Source of the DNA: Onchocerca lupi
Taxonomy: Eukaryota > Nematoda > Chromadorea > Rhabditida > Onchocercidae
Assembly: GCA_028564675.1 (NCBI GenBank)
Contig: JAOVVO010000248.1
Location: forward strand, 1 to 64,000
Direction: 5' to 3'
Length of the DNA stretch: 64,000 nt
The notes under the pieces are model-generated. The model had not been told where the DNA came from. It did no database searches and saw only the letters and a program-made list of their open reading frames with translations. The first letter of the stretch is position 1. Each line of letters opens with the position of its first letter. The position numbers and the translations under genes are program-made. Below are positions 52,958 to 64,000 of the stretch, in pieces.

Positions 52958-53313
52958 TTAAGCCGAGCGACATTCAAAACATAGTCGCTTAAAAAACTTT
53001 GAGTTCGCATACTTCGTGATCACCTTTGTACCTTCCGAAGCAACATACTTGGCCAATTTGCCAGAAGGGATAACTCTCACAGCCATATGAATTTCCCGAG
53101 AGGAAATGGTATGACGTTTATTATAGTGGGCCAAGAGACCTGCTTCAGAGGCAGTACGTTCCAAGACATCGTTCACGACGAAATTCACAACTGACATAGC
53201 CTTTGAGGAGATGCTCGTATTAGGATGCACCTACTTCAGGACTCGATAAATGTAAGGAGTCCTACTTCAGGACTCCTCTCGTCAGCCTCGTGCTTCTTGT
53301 CACTATTATTTCC
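52958..53313 (-). pseudogene. Histone H2B pseudogene
   Basis: A single uninterrupted minus-strand stretch matches about 78 residues of the H2B core: HPNTSISSKAMSVVNF, ASEAGLLAHYNKRHTISSRE, AVRVIPSGKLAKYVASEG and TKVITKYANSK. The codon before VHP, normally Gln, is TAG at 53231-53233. Upstream, the YIYRVLK segment is in a different frame from the remaining N-terminus (SDKKHEADERS), and a 14-base segment is duplicated at 53231-53244 and 53262-53275. Several core residues differ from canonical H2B (PSGKLAKYV for PGELAKHA), and translation runs past the usual end at SSK. It is therefore a decayed copy; worm H2B genes also lack introns, so retroposition is not proven. Confidence 0.9.
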
Positions 53314-55042
53314 AAACGAATCAGGCAAATTCACGTACGTTTATAATATTGTGATGAATGTTTTTGGCTTATAAAAAGGAACATCACAATTCTTCCATAA
53401 ATTTCTGAAACAAAAAAAAAGTATTGTCAAATTTAATGGTAGTCACATATTTGATGTCATACTAAGCGAATAAGAAGAATTTATTATTTTAAAAAACACC
53501 AAATAAACTTATGAAGAATTGAATGCGTGAGAAAAAAAGTTATTTTATTAGTTCTCAAATAAGATTTATTTAAAAAATAGGAAGACCAATTTATAGTTAT
53601 TCAAGAAAAATATTTCAGATGAACGATGAGACTATTCGACCATTCAAGTTGATATATTTCCCAATTAAGATTTAATGAATGTGCCATACAATCATAAATA
53701 ACCATTTAGAAATTAACTCACAAGCTTTTCTTAGATATAGCACTAAAGAATGTTGGATATTTTATGATTTGCTTTGATAAGAATGTTGTTGCAAGCTCTC
53801 TGAAAAGCAATTATGATATGTCAGTCAACACGGCCAAGCGTATCCAAAATTTTCCGTGGAACTTACAAACTGGATATTATTATCTTTGCAGTTATCATTG
53901 CTGCACGATTATCCAACTCGTAAAATCCTGCAGTTACAATTTACTTTTGCAGAAGTATGAAAATATTTTAGAAAACAAGTAATTACTTCCTGTAATAACA
54001 AAATAGGTAACTGGATGATATGGTTAGTACTTCTGTAAAAGGATGAATCATAGATACTGTTTTTTTTGTCATCATCACCGATAATGATTTCATTCTAAGA
54101 ATGATATCAATGATATCGTCACAATTATTTACAGCATTTCGAATTTGTTCTCAGAAACTTTATGGTGAGGTGAAATTTCTGTCTTGATAATGTAACGAAA
54201 CAATCAAATTCCTATTATTGATGAGGAGAAATTCAATATGCAAACTAGCATTCAGAGAGATTAAAAAAATGAGTGAATTTGCCTAACTTTTTTGTAATAA
54301 CATCAGTTGAGAATCTATTATTTTTTTTTTTTGAATATTCTCTATAAAAATTGAGTGTATAAATTGTCATAAGTACAAATTATTGATTAATGGACAGTTA
54401 TAAAAAGAGTGGTAGGGTTACAAATATCAAGATAACGCCCAGGATTTCGAAGGAGGTCAAGAATAGGAGTTAATCTTATTCAGGAAAGTTGAGAATCTAA
54501 AAAAATTTTTTGAGTTCCTGTTTTTCTGTATAAAGTTGTAAATTTTTTTGCCAATGAATGAATGAATTTGCAATTTCACAGCAATTTTATAAACACAAAA
54601 TGATCAATACCATAGCCAATGTATTTTATATTTTCATTCGTCAACTTTTTGCAAAATTTACTCTTTTTTTTCTTTTCTTTTCTTTTCTTTCTTTTTTTTT
54701 CTTTTTTTTTTTCGTAGCTCACTTTAATTTCTTCGCATTGTTATCTAAGTTTTCATTTCATTTCGTTTCAGTGAATACTTGACTTTGTCTTTGTTGGCGA
54801 TACCTCTCTTCATAAAATCGAAACCGAAGCAAGTAGTAATAATGTAAGAATGAATGAATTAATTTGACATTGTTGAAACAATGGCGATACATTTCATTCC
54901 TACTACTTTCCAGTAATAATGATGAATTTGATAATCTCCCTTATTTTGTCTTATCGATTCGATTTTTGATGAAATTTAAAATCGAATTTCAGTGGATTCG
55001 AAAGATTGAATTAGCCGGAGATTATTGTCTTTCGGCATTCTG
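53314..55042. other. Spacer upstream of the GPCR gene
   Basis: AT-rich DNA with long T-rich runs around 54660-54715. Short frames at 53764-53982 and 54558-54782 (+) have no family motif. A TTTCAG acceptor at 54991 lies 52 bases before the GPCR ATG and may be its spliced-leader site. Confidence 0.5.
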
Positions 55043-58000
55043 ATGCTGGGGACTTCGTGTCTCAAAGATAAGCAACTCTTACTGACAAATAGCAATTTGG
55101 ATGATTTCTTGCAACACTATGTATTTCCCATACAATTCATATTTGGTGTTGCCGGTAATTCCATCAACCTTATCGTATTACTCAGCAAAGGGATGCGTTC
55201 AAAGGTTTATTCATATAGCTTTTATTTGCTTGTTTGTTTATTTCCGGAATATTTGTATGAATTTTAAAAACTTTTCAATTATATATCTTTATCGATTTTC
55301 CCAATATTTGATATGAATCGAACGATTTATGCTTACTTCATTTTTATTTAGAATATGCGACAATATTTTTTAGACAAATTCATTATTGTCAGCAATGGCA
55401 TTTGCGGATTTAGCCTTATTACTTTGTATGCTACCGCATTCGTTGGCTTCTTTTGAAATCGCATACCGCAGTTATACATTTCGCTATTTTTACTACGTTA
55501 GCAAACGACAATTAAATGCATTCGCAAATTTCTTCTCCACAGCAGCAACTTGGCTCGTTCTTCATTTCTCATCATTTTTTCATCTTTTTTTTTTTCTTCT
55601 ATTCTACTGAACCATTAAACTATGAGATATACAAATAAGTCGAAATTATTGCTATTTTATATAATTTATAATCATACTATATTATTCTTATATACTATAC
55701 AAACATTATTTGTTTTCTGTTTGATGAACAATTATTTGAGAAGTAACTATTTTCCTTAAGAAAGCTTTTTATTTTTTTATTCACATTAGTATTAATTTGT
55801 TTCATTTCAATAATTTCGCGAACATCAAAGATTTTATTGATTGCTAAAATAATTAAATATAATATAACCATAATAATGTTTATTTATGTTGTTCTTATTT
55901 GTTCACTAAATTCTCCAACATTTTTATTTGAATTTAATTTTTGCTCGAATTGTTGCTTGAATTTTTACTTGAATTACTCCTGCATTACTTTTATGAGTAA
56001 TGTATCTTTTACAGTCTTCAGAAATTAATCACAGTAATGTAAAATCAGATAGTAAATGTTGAATATTTATTTAATACTTTAATCCAGTCAACATTGTCAA
56101 CATTTGATTCTTAGGTTAGTGCTTACGGTATCCGTGGAACGATTCATCGGTATTCGATCACCGGTTCGTGCCCATTTTAAATGGAAAGAAAAAGGTGTCC
56201 TATTGATTATTGTGCCGATATTTATTGGCGCATTTGTGATTACATTTTATCATCACATCGCTTACAAATACAGCATATACACTGTATGTAATGGTACTCA
56301 ACTAAAGGGTAACGTCAGGCCGGTTTGTTCTTTGTCATTTTCTATCTCGATCGATTAATTGATAGCTGATAAATGAAATCGGATTTGGAAGTCAAAAAAT
56401 ATTTCGACGGCTTCTCGATTATTTTCAATGCTACATGTCTCCCAGATGATAGCTGGTAACGAAGATGCACACTGAAATGGCCATTTATCGGCTCTTTGAT
56501 AGATCTCATAGTGATATAAGTCGAATCGCTTCGTTTAATCCACCAATTGATTGAAGTATTTTGAGATTGAAATTAAAATATAATTGTTGGAAAGTTTCGT
56601 TATCTCTCACCTATCATAAACATTCTCAACATTTCACTTGAAATTATCAAAAAATCCTAATTCTGAAAAAATAGAATGCTTAAAGATTTTAAAATAAATT
56701 TGGTTGAAGTGGTAAATTTAGAAAATTTTATTTCTGCTATCCTAATCTCCCCGTTTACATCTTTTCAGTCGTATATTTAGCAAATTTAATTTACTAACAA
56801 AATGAAATACGATGTAAATTGCAGATAAATTATAACTGGACTGGAAATAAGCTATATGGTAATCTGTTATCAAAGTATATTCATTATGGGAAATATTTAC
56901 AACTGATAACAGTTATCTTAGTACCCATTGTTGCCGTTGCATTCCTCAACGTATCCCTCATTTGTTTGATGCGTAATCGTGTCATAGTACAACGAAATCG
57001 TAGTACCAGTAATAACAGTGATTATAGGTTTATTTTCTTATTATATTTTTTGATGAAGAAAGAGTAAAGTGAACAGAAGAAGAGAGAAGGCGAAAGTGAT
57101 TTTTGATAAGTATAATGACAGATAAAGGAAAATGGAGTGAAAAAAATTATCTCCAGAGTTTTATTTTTGTTTTTGAGTTTTGAAAAAAATTCAAACATGC
57201 ATTTTTATCACTGCAGTATGCTACGAAATTGTAATGATACTGGAATAATGCAACGACAAGAAAAGAAAGTAACTGTTACCGTACTAGCGATTGTAACCTG
57301 TTTTACTATAAGCCATGTATGCTTTCCAAACTTTTATCTGTCTCCTTCATTTAATTTGTTGATTTTTCGCTCACTTGTACCAGTTATTCGATTTATGCTC
57401 TCAACAGTTTTGTACACTAAATCAGTTTGAAAAAATTCTTTTGAATTTTATCCCATTGGTAGGTAAAGAATTCCAAGCATAGAACATTCATAATTATCAA
57501 AATGCAATAAATGAATGTAATTATCAAGAAAACAATTCAAAAAATAAATTTAATTCCCAAAGATTGCGTGAATTTTAGGCACCATCATTGATACCTTTCG
57601 TTTGGGAAACATTTGGCATATCTAAGGAGAATCCACGGCCTTTTTTAGCAACAGTTAGCATTGCTAACTCATTGCTTATCACTGGAAAAGTTCTTAATTT
57701 TGTATTATTTTGCTCAAGTTCCGTGCATTTTCGCCGTCGCCTCATGCACATATTACTTTCTCATTTTGTAAGTTTTTCCTTTGCACTAAATGGCATTTTT
57801 TGCTTTTTTTTGCATTCAGTTTTTGCGTAATTCGCATGCATCTCAAATGCTTCTTCGTTTAATAAATGATGAAATTTTTTTATGTTTTGAAAATTCGAAA
57901 AAACATGCGTGGGATTTCTTCAAATTTTTTGTAAAAATTTAGATGAGGCGATCGGAAAGCAGGAAATCGAAAAAAGTGTCGATATCACAATTCAAAAATT

Positions 58001-58110
58001 CCGCACCTGTACTTCCAATGCGAAAACTGAGCACATCCCTCAATCGACGTTCGATTCAATGGCAAGATTCAGTGGTAGGAAGTAAATTTTTGGTTGAAGA
58101 AAACAACTGA
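55043..58110 (+). CDS. Rhodopsin-family G-protein-coupled receptor, neuropeptide type
   Basis: Seven exons give 402 codons: 55043-55204, 55374-55552, 56115-56322, 56825-57027, 57217-57316, 57579-57767, 57943-58110. Seven hydrophobic segments follow class A order. TM1 has GNSINLIVLLSKGMRSK; TM2 has AMAFADLALLLCMLPHS; TM3 ends in VERF in place of DRY; TM6 starts after QRQEKKVTVTVLAIV; TM7 has ANSLLITGKVLNFVLF without NPxxY. Extracellular loop 2 has a Cys (YTVCNG). This pattern resembles invertebrate peptide receptors of the FMRFamide or sex-peptide-receptor groups; the ligand is unknown. The exon 2 to 3 junction is odd: only a GC donor (ACTTG|GCTCG) with the TCTTAG acceptor gives the expected TWLVLTVSVERF. 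The GT donor four bases on breaks the frame. The start is the first in-frame ATG after a TGA. Confidence 0.83.
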
Positions 58111-58635
58111 AACATATCATTTTTTTTTTTTTTGCAACTAAGCCTTTTTCCTCCTTTATCCACCAGTGGTGTGGATAAAAATGGATTTTTTTTCAAAATT
58201 TTTTAAACGACGAAATTGAAAACTCCTCTGGGGCATATTTAAATGAGGTTATTATTTTCTATAAAAGTTTTAATAATCATAAGAATCATAATGAAATTGT
58301 ACTAAAAGTATGGACTTGAAAATGAACCTTTTTTTTCCTGTACGGCGTTATTATGTTAAATCAAATCGAGTTAAACTGAACTGAATTACTTTCCATATTT
58401 GTATGTTTATCTGTTCACAGTATTATGTTGTTGTTTGATCTCATTTATATTCATTTTTATATAAGATATGCACAAAATACATTAAACATGATTACAAAGC
58501 GATCTTTGTACCACAACATAAATAATATCCAAAACAAACGAATACTGTTTATTGAAGAAAAAGAGAGAGAAAAATTTCACATCTCTGTCTTTCCATTGAT
58601 CTAAATCCAACATCCCAATAAACATCCAATCATTT
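58111..58635. other. Spacer between GPCR and CDK20 3' ends
   Basis: A short convergent spacer holding the two 3' untranslated regions. It is AT-rich and no other feature is seen. Confidence 0.6.
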
Positions 58636-61097
58636 TTAATAATACTGCGCTAAACTAGCGTCCAAATCAGGCTCAGTAGAATCCATTTGCTGGGAAATTT
58701 TAAAACTCATTGGAGGTGGTACATACGGTGCTTGTTTCGGTATGTCGACCATAAAAAATTTATGCTGCAAAGCTGCTTCTGCTGAATAACGTTCCTCAGC
58801 TGAGTAAACGATCAGCTTCCGCAATAATGAAAGACATGTTTCGGGAGCTAATGGCACTGAAAATTAATTCCATTGAAGTAGGATATTCGAATTTCAAGCA
58901 TAAAATAAACCAACAGAACAAGCGAGATTCGATGTAGTTAAAGTGAACATTTATGCATAAAACTACGAAAAAAAAAAAGCTACATAAAGATCGTGTGATT
59001 TTAATTAAAGTTAATACGTCGGATAAATGCTCACCTTCTTTTATTCAAACATTTTTAACTTAATTATGTCAATTTACAAGAAGAACTGAGAACAAAAAGG
59101 GAATTACCTATTTCTTTCCAATTATCCACCGGTTTATTATCCTCAAAAACAATTTTACCATAATCCGGCATAATATTCCAGCTTTTCCAATTTCGTTCAC
59201 AAGGTGAACCAAGCACAGATATCAGTTTCCCTATTTGCTCGATATCATTTCTGCCCTGTAGTGAATAAATTACTTCAATAAACACACTTTTAAATTATAA
59301 ATTCCAAAATTTATAGGATGACAATATTAATGTTCAATTATAAGATGAATCTTAACAAATCAGAAGGAAATGCTGTTTTCTTAGTAAGACAGAATCTGTT
59401 CTTTTTATCATTCTCATGCTGCTACTGCATTTATACGGTACTACAGCAAAGATTACCGATGCAGCACGCAAGTTTTTAGGTAAACAAATCCCATTTGAAA
59501 TCAAGTCCAGTACCTGAACAATGCTTAACATAAGAATATCACTGCTCTATCACTCCGTACAAAAGACATTGCAATCTCACATACATGTCATTTTTTTTTC
59601 TTTTTTTTACATTGATTTATTACAATTAAAGAGTACCACAAATAGTGGTGCACCATTATAAAATTCAGTAAATATACAGCCACAAGCCCATTCATCTACT
59701 TTAGGACCATAAGTTGTCGAACCGAACAATAATTCAGGTGCCCGGTACCATCTGGATGCTACCTGAAACAATTACCTGATTTAAGATACAATCAATACAG
59801 TACACTGTTGAATTTTTAATTCCAAAGCGTCCAATCATCTTGAACTTTTCCAGGGGTCAGGCGAATTAAACAAAAACAGATGAACAGTAATAGAAGTTTC
59901 GTTTTTTTTATTTCGTTCATTTTTCTTACCTGGCAATCGTAATTTCGATTGGGATCATCCGATACATGAATACAACACTGTCCAAAATCCGTAATTTTTA
60001 GTAGCCCTGTCGATGTAATCAATATATTATCCGGCTTTAAATCCTCCAAACATCATATATATTGATATAACCATATCAAACAGAGAACTACAATTAACTG
60101 GTTCATTTTTTTTTTTTTTTTTCTTATGAGACAATTTCTCGTTGGATCTAATAGCTTACCCGATGCATGATATTCAGGCTGTGCAGATAATCCATACCGA
60201 TAAATAATTGATGCATGTAATATCGAGGAATTTCATCATTTAATGGACGATTGAAATCCTCAATTGCCAATTTCAAACTGGATCCGACATATTCCATCAC
60301 AAGAGAAACCGCATCCGTGTTCAGGATTACATCGAATAATCTTACAATCTTAATTAAAAATGGTGTAATTCAATAAAATTATCTTTTTAAGTAGGAAATA
60401 TGATCTGAGAATGAAATAAATATTATGTTTGCTTGTTTAACAATTAAAAAAATTCTTTAAAAAATGAAAGAGAAAATTCTCTTTCTAGTTTGTGAATGAT
60501 CGAAAAACTAAATGATATATTGCGAACTATTCATGTTGATGAATAAATATTAAGAAACATTTTTGTGGTACGCATTTCGCAGAGCGAATACTTCCCGAAT
60601 CAGTGAAATTTCATTCCGACTATTCCGTTTCAGCGGTATTCGTTTAATAGCCACTTCCTCATGGCTCTGTAAAAAATGTTTCAGATATCAATCTGAATAA
60701 TTAACTTCGAGGCCTAGAAATATTTATTTTAACAGTTATATGTTATCATTATCCCAATAATCTAAATCAGATTATTCTGAAAATGGCCAAGAAAAGAACC
60801 AGTCGAATAGACTTCCTAAAAACCTACAAGAATCCAACCATCCATATAAAGAATTTTTAAAATCATTACATTTTTTTGACAGATCATAAATGACTGAAAT
60901 ATATTAAAAATTATGGACCTCAGAATTTGATCAACTCAACTTTGCTTTGATAATTTCGACGTCTTCTCTGGCTTACAACCTACCTGGCAATGAGTTGCTT
61001 TCAAAACGACACCGAATGCTCCTCGACCAATAACAGAGATGATATGATAGGAATCATCGTAACCCTCCGATGTGTACAGTCTTGACCTTGACATCAT
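58636..61097 (-). CDS. CDK20: CDK20/CCRK-type cyclin-dependent kinase
   Basis: Seven exons join in phase to 338 codons: 60984-61097, 60559-60666, 60160-60348, 59930-60043, 59640-59762, 59108-59255, 58636-58856. Human CDK20 is 346 residues. The motifs are GRGAFGVV (24-31), VAIK with Lys46, HRDLKPDN (136-143), DFG (156-158), SRWYRAPE (178-185) and the family block GRNDIEQIGKLISVLGSP. The C-lobe has MPDYGKIVFED as in CDK20 (LPDYNKISF). The activation-loop Thr of human CDK20 (YTHQVATRW) is replaced by Asp173 (YDCQVASRW). CDK20 and worm DYF-18 act in cilium length control and upstream of MAK/ICK kinases, so a role in ciliated sensory neurons is likely by family. The ATG at 61097 lies 9 nt after a CTTGCAG acceptor and is followed at once by a second ATG. 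Confidence 0.93.
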
Positions 61098-61108
61098 TTC
61101 CCGTTTCT
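61098..61108 (-). promoter_or_regulatory. Putative spliced-leader acceptor of CDK20
   Basis: CTTGCAG on the minus strand followed by nine bases of leader before the ATG, as expected for trans-splicing. Confidence 0.5.
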
Positions 61109-61280
61109 GCAAGATGTGCATGCAACTGCTATGTTACAATCTACAGCATTTAATATAATCCTCGGATCCTAAGATGACGTTTACACGAAAAACCATCACC
61201 GTAATACCAGTTTGATTGATGAATAATGTCTATTGATAAAACTGGTCGCCAAATGTAAAGAACTTCCAGAATTATTGACA

Positions 61281-61784
61281 TCATTTTTTCGAAAAAACTG
61301 CACATCTGTCCGAAGGAAACATTGAAATAAGTCCTTCATTTCTCTTTCCAAATTGATAATATACTAACTTTCCGATACTACTAAGAAGAACTACTAAGAG
61401 CCCAAAACTTCCTACAATTACTAAGACCTCAAATTTCGCATTAGTTCCGTACTTTATCCGAATAAAGTATGATGACATGCGCTCCCCAAACTTGGAACAA
61501 AACAAAAAAAAAAAAAAAAATAAAACCATAACGCACACAAAAACCCATTTCCATAAAAACATCCATTTCCTACTCAGTGCCGTAGCCATGGAAACACTGG
61601 GCAACGAATAATGCCAGTTTAAAGAAAATCGACTTGAGCCTAATATTCTCTCCAGATTCTTACGACTGCATTCAATTAACAGTGTGAAACAGTAAAATTT
61701 GAAAAATTGTGGCAGTGCTGATAGATTAAATTCCCAAATATACGTATGTGATGCTGGATGATTTATCATACTACTGATAGACAT
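61281..61784 (-). CDS. Unassigned ORF, predicted two-helix membrane protein
   Basis: This is an uninterrupted 167-codon frame in a genome where stops are dense, and it is the longest open frame in the window. It lies in the 1.26-kb gap between TMED and CDK20, on the same strand as both. It has two strongly hydrophobic segments (about residues 74-95, including an FFFFF run from a poly-A tract, and about 118-143, FEVLVIVGSFGLLVVLLSS). A second in-frame ATG at 61589 would give a 102-residue protein starting MATALSRKWMFLW. I do not recognise a family. It may be a real small membrane protein, part of a larger spliced gene, or chance. Confidence 0.25.
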   Translation of the reverse strand: MSISSMINHPASHTYIWEFNLSALPQFFKFYCFTLLIECSRKNLERILGSSRFSLNWHYSLPSVSMATALSRKWMFLWKWVFVCVMVLFFFFFLFCSKFGERMSSYFIRIKYGTNAKFEVLVIVGSFGLLVVLLSSIGKLVYYQFGKRNEGLISMFPSDRCAVFSKK

Positions 61785-62358
61785 CCATGAAGCAATTACT
61801 ATAATGATTGCTTCGAAAAATGCAGCTTTAATATCTCCGCTGTGTTACGCATTGAAAATTCGTCATATAATCGAAATTTTATGTACCAAATGTAAACAGA
61901 AACAAATTTGAACATTTCAAGTGAGAATATGGAACAATTAGTTGGAAACATTACATTAAATACAAATTTCGTAAGAATAGCAACAGAAAGAACTAATTCG
62001 AGTAAAAAAATATTAAAATTTGAAAATTCGGTTAAAAATTAAGTAGAGAAATCTAACGAATGCTATAAGCAACTAAAAAATGATGGCAATAGTTGTGGAA
62101 TGATGCTTAGATTTCAAAATTTTCTTCATTGATTTTATAATAACTTCGATGATCTAACAACACATCAAAGTTCTTAGAAACGAACAATAGCTTCTGTGAA
62201 GTAGTGAACGAGAAAAAAAAAAGACAAATAGTACAGGCATATTCTGTGAATATATTGATCACTTGTATATTTCAGTGACATGACTCAATCTAAATTTCAC
62301 AGCAAAGAGCTTATACTAATGGCAGTGTCCATAGATAGCATTTGACTTGATACAAGAA

Positions 62359-63648
62359 TTAATCATCCAAGCGACCTTTTCGTAGGATCCGACCAATCCT
62401 TGAGTTTTCTTCAAAAAGGCTACGCACCATGTAAACCTGAAAGTGAATTCATTCAACAGATTGAATATATCACCAATTCTACACCATCGCAAATACTTAT
62501 AAATCCGATTTACCTGCACAGAGAGGGCAAAGAGCATGACGAACAAGTGCAACACACTCCAGAAATTTATCATTTCATAACTACGTTCAATCGCAGTTCG
62601 ATCAGCCAGTTCTATACTTGCATATTGTCTTTGCAACCTTTCAATGGTATTCAAATTATTTTTAACGTTCGTCGTCACATTCTGAAAATAGGAAACCACT
62701 TCTGAAACAGCTATTCAAAAGCATAAAAAGAAAAAAAAGACCACTTCAGCTCAGAAGGGAATACTACTTAATTGAGCCTAGGTACCTGAAAATGGTCAAC
62801 ACGTGTGTCCAGTGTATGCAAAAGTTCTGCTCCAACATTGATTTGCTGATCAAAACCTCCAAGAAAATGACCTTGCGCATCCAAAAGAAATAATTCGAAA
62901 AAAACCCGTTTATCAGACTGAATGCTGAATGTATTATCAAAACAAAATAAATAGTCACCATAACCAGCACCAACCATATTCAAATCAACCCTGAAAAAAC
63001 ACTTAAAAACACTCCAAAAATCCAACTGACTATTTTTAGACAATAAGTACACCTCCTACATTGATAATTTACCGATACAAGCTGAATAATTTTTCTGCCA
63101 ACTTAATTTTCTTCCTCTTGGGCAAAAACGAAAGTTCTATAAATCTTCAGTCCATGAAATCTGAATAAGAGTGCTCGAAAATATGCTGGGAAGTTGGTTT
63201 ACCCACTTGAAACTTGGTTAAGTGCTAATTCAACATTTATAAAAAAAACGAAAACTTTAAGTAGAGCAAAAGATTTATGATAAAATTAGAAATTTTTGAC
63301 AAACTTGTGCGTCCCATCAGTATGCTTCAGATCATTGATCAAACGTAATCCTTTCGGTGATGTGATATAGAATGTAATATCCAGTCCACCACCCGCAATG
63401 ACCTGCAATTAAGATACTGACTAGTATAGACGTCTGTGTACCATTAATTAAAATATATTAATTTCTATTCAGAAAATTAGTGAAAACACTACCTGAAAAT
63501 CGACTTCAAATGATCGATATTTTCCATTAACAATCGTAAAACCGTAACATTCCGTTTTCCCCGCCGGAACAATTACTGTATAAGCAAACTCATCTGCTAC
63601 TACCAAATACGTTGACAGTACAAAAAATACGAGATGATGTAGGGCCAT
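62359..63648 (-). CDS. TMED/p24-family cargo receptor (TMED1/TMED5 type)
   Basis: Five exons join in phase to 234 codons: 63493-63648, 63305-63402, 62786-62990, 62514-62681, 62359-62436. Residues 1-18 are a signal peptide. The GOLD domain follows (AGKTECYGF, GGGLDITFYITSPKG, VDLNMVGAGYGDYLFCFDN) with the paired Cys34 and Cys101. A coiled-coil region (NNLNTIERLQRQYASIE, RTAIERSYEMINFW) leads to one transmembrane helix (about 192-211). The cytosolic tail begins VYMVRSLFEE, very like VYMLKSLFED of TMED5, and is longer than usual, ending RKGRLDD rather than in a plain KKXX motif. p24 proteins cycle between ER and Golgi in COPI and COPII vesicles and sort GPI-anchored and Wnt-type cargo. The ATG lies 13 nt after an AAATAG acceptor. 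Confidence 0.93.
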
Positions 63649-63661
63649 TATCACGGCATAC

Positions 63662-64000
63662 CTATTTCTCAGCAAGCAGAAAATTACTTTTATTTCTAAC
63701 AAAATTCCTCATCCATTTCCTCCTAATACTGAAAAAATTTCTGGATAAAAGTTATGGTAAGATGGCGAAAAGTGCATCATTTGGTGACAAGAGGCAGTCA
63801 ATGCAAATAACCATAATTCCAGTAAATAGAAATGCGCTAGAAATACAAATCATAATGTGTAAACAAAGATCAGAACTTGTCATCATAAATTAAAAGTTCA
63901 ATTTGTAACATGCGATGTGAAATAAGATAACAAAGTCAGAAAGGGAATATTTGACTTCAATTAGAGACTGACTTATCTCTCAGTTTGCGGATAATGTTAA
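63662..64000. other. Upstream of TMED, nothing recognised
   Basis: AT-rich DNA at the right edge, presumably the TMED promoter or outron. The plus-strand frame at 63612-63893 overlaps the TMED start on the other strand and has no family motif. Confidence 0.5.

Noticed and set aside
62400..62705. 101-codon plus-strand frame
   Set aside because: Antisense shadow of the TMED exon at 62514-62681.
1..64000. CRISPR array, integrated virus or intact transposon
   Set aside because: No regularly spaced repeats, no polymerase, integrase or transposase motifs were found on either strand.

Overview
The window reads as AT-rich nuclear DNA of a nematode, most likely a filarial or other spirurid worm. The genes have many small exons, introns of roughly 50 to 600 bases that usually end in TTTCAG or TTTTAG, very short 5' leaders right after a splice acceptor (the sign of spliced-leader trans-splicing), and homopolymer and (AT)n tracts. 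The organism call is inference; the gene structures were read by hand from splice signals, reading frame and protein family motifs. Every multi-exon model below joins in phase, except for one junction in the GPCR gene and one in-frame stop in the kinase-like gene.

Layout. 1-693: AAT microsatellite and upstream DNA. 694-5813 (+): a BPI/LBP-family lipid-binding secreted protein in 12 exons. 5.8-8.5 kb: a gene-free gap between two gene 3' ends. 8482-10128 (-): TIP41, the PP2A/TOR regulator. 11084-22535 (-): a BAG6/Scythe chaperone in 31 exons, just upstream of TIP41 on the same strand. 22.5-24.8 kb: spacer with a 54-bp stem-loop and a GC-richer presumed promoter. 24838-30233 (-): an apical-matrix membrane protein with three PAN/apple modules, a ZP domain, a furin site and a transmembrane anchor. 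30.2-33.9 kb: spacer with a miRNA-sized hairpin and a GC-rich unexplained patch. 33880-38098 (-): SPT2 histone chaperone. 38918-44398 (+): a membrane-anchored kinase-like protein, divergent from SPT2, with degenerate catalytic motifs and one in-frame TAG. 44.4-52.9 kb: 8.5 kb with no recognisable gene. 52958-53313 (-): dead histone H2B copy. 55043-58110 (+): a rhodopsin-family neuropeptide-type GPCR. 58636-61097 (-): CDK20/CCRK-type kinase. 61281-61784 (-): a long unassigned ORF. 62359-63648 (-): a TMED/p24 cargo receptor.

Most genes are housekeeping and do not form one pathway. Loose themes are protein quality control and secretory traffic (BAG6, TMED), signalling (TIP41, CDK20, the kinase-like gene, the GPCR), chromatin (SPT2) and the worm surface or body fluid (ZP/PAN, BPI). 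No CRISPR array, tRNA, rRNA or intact transposon was found. The oddities most worth checking are the kinase nonsense codon that also makes a frame-keeping splice acceptor, the Asp at the activation-loop Thr position of CDK20, the non-canonical GPCR intron, the unassigned 167-codon ORF and several clean hairpins.
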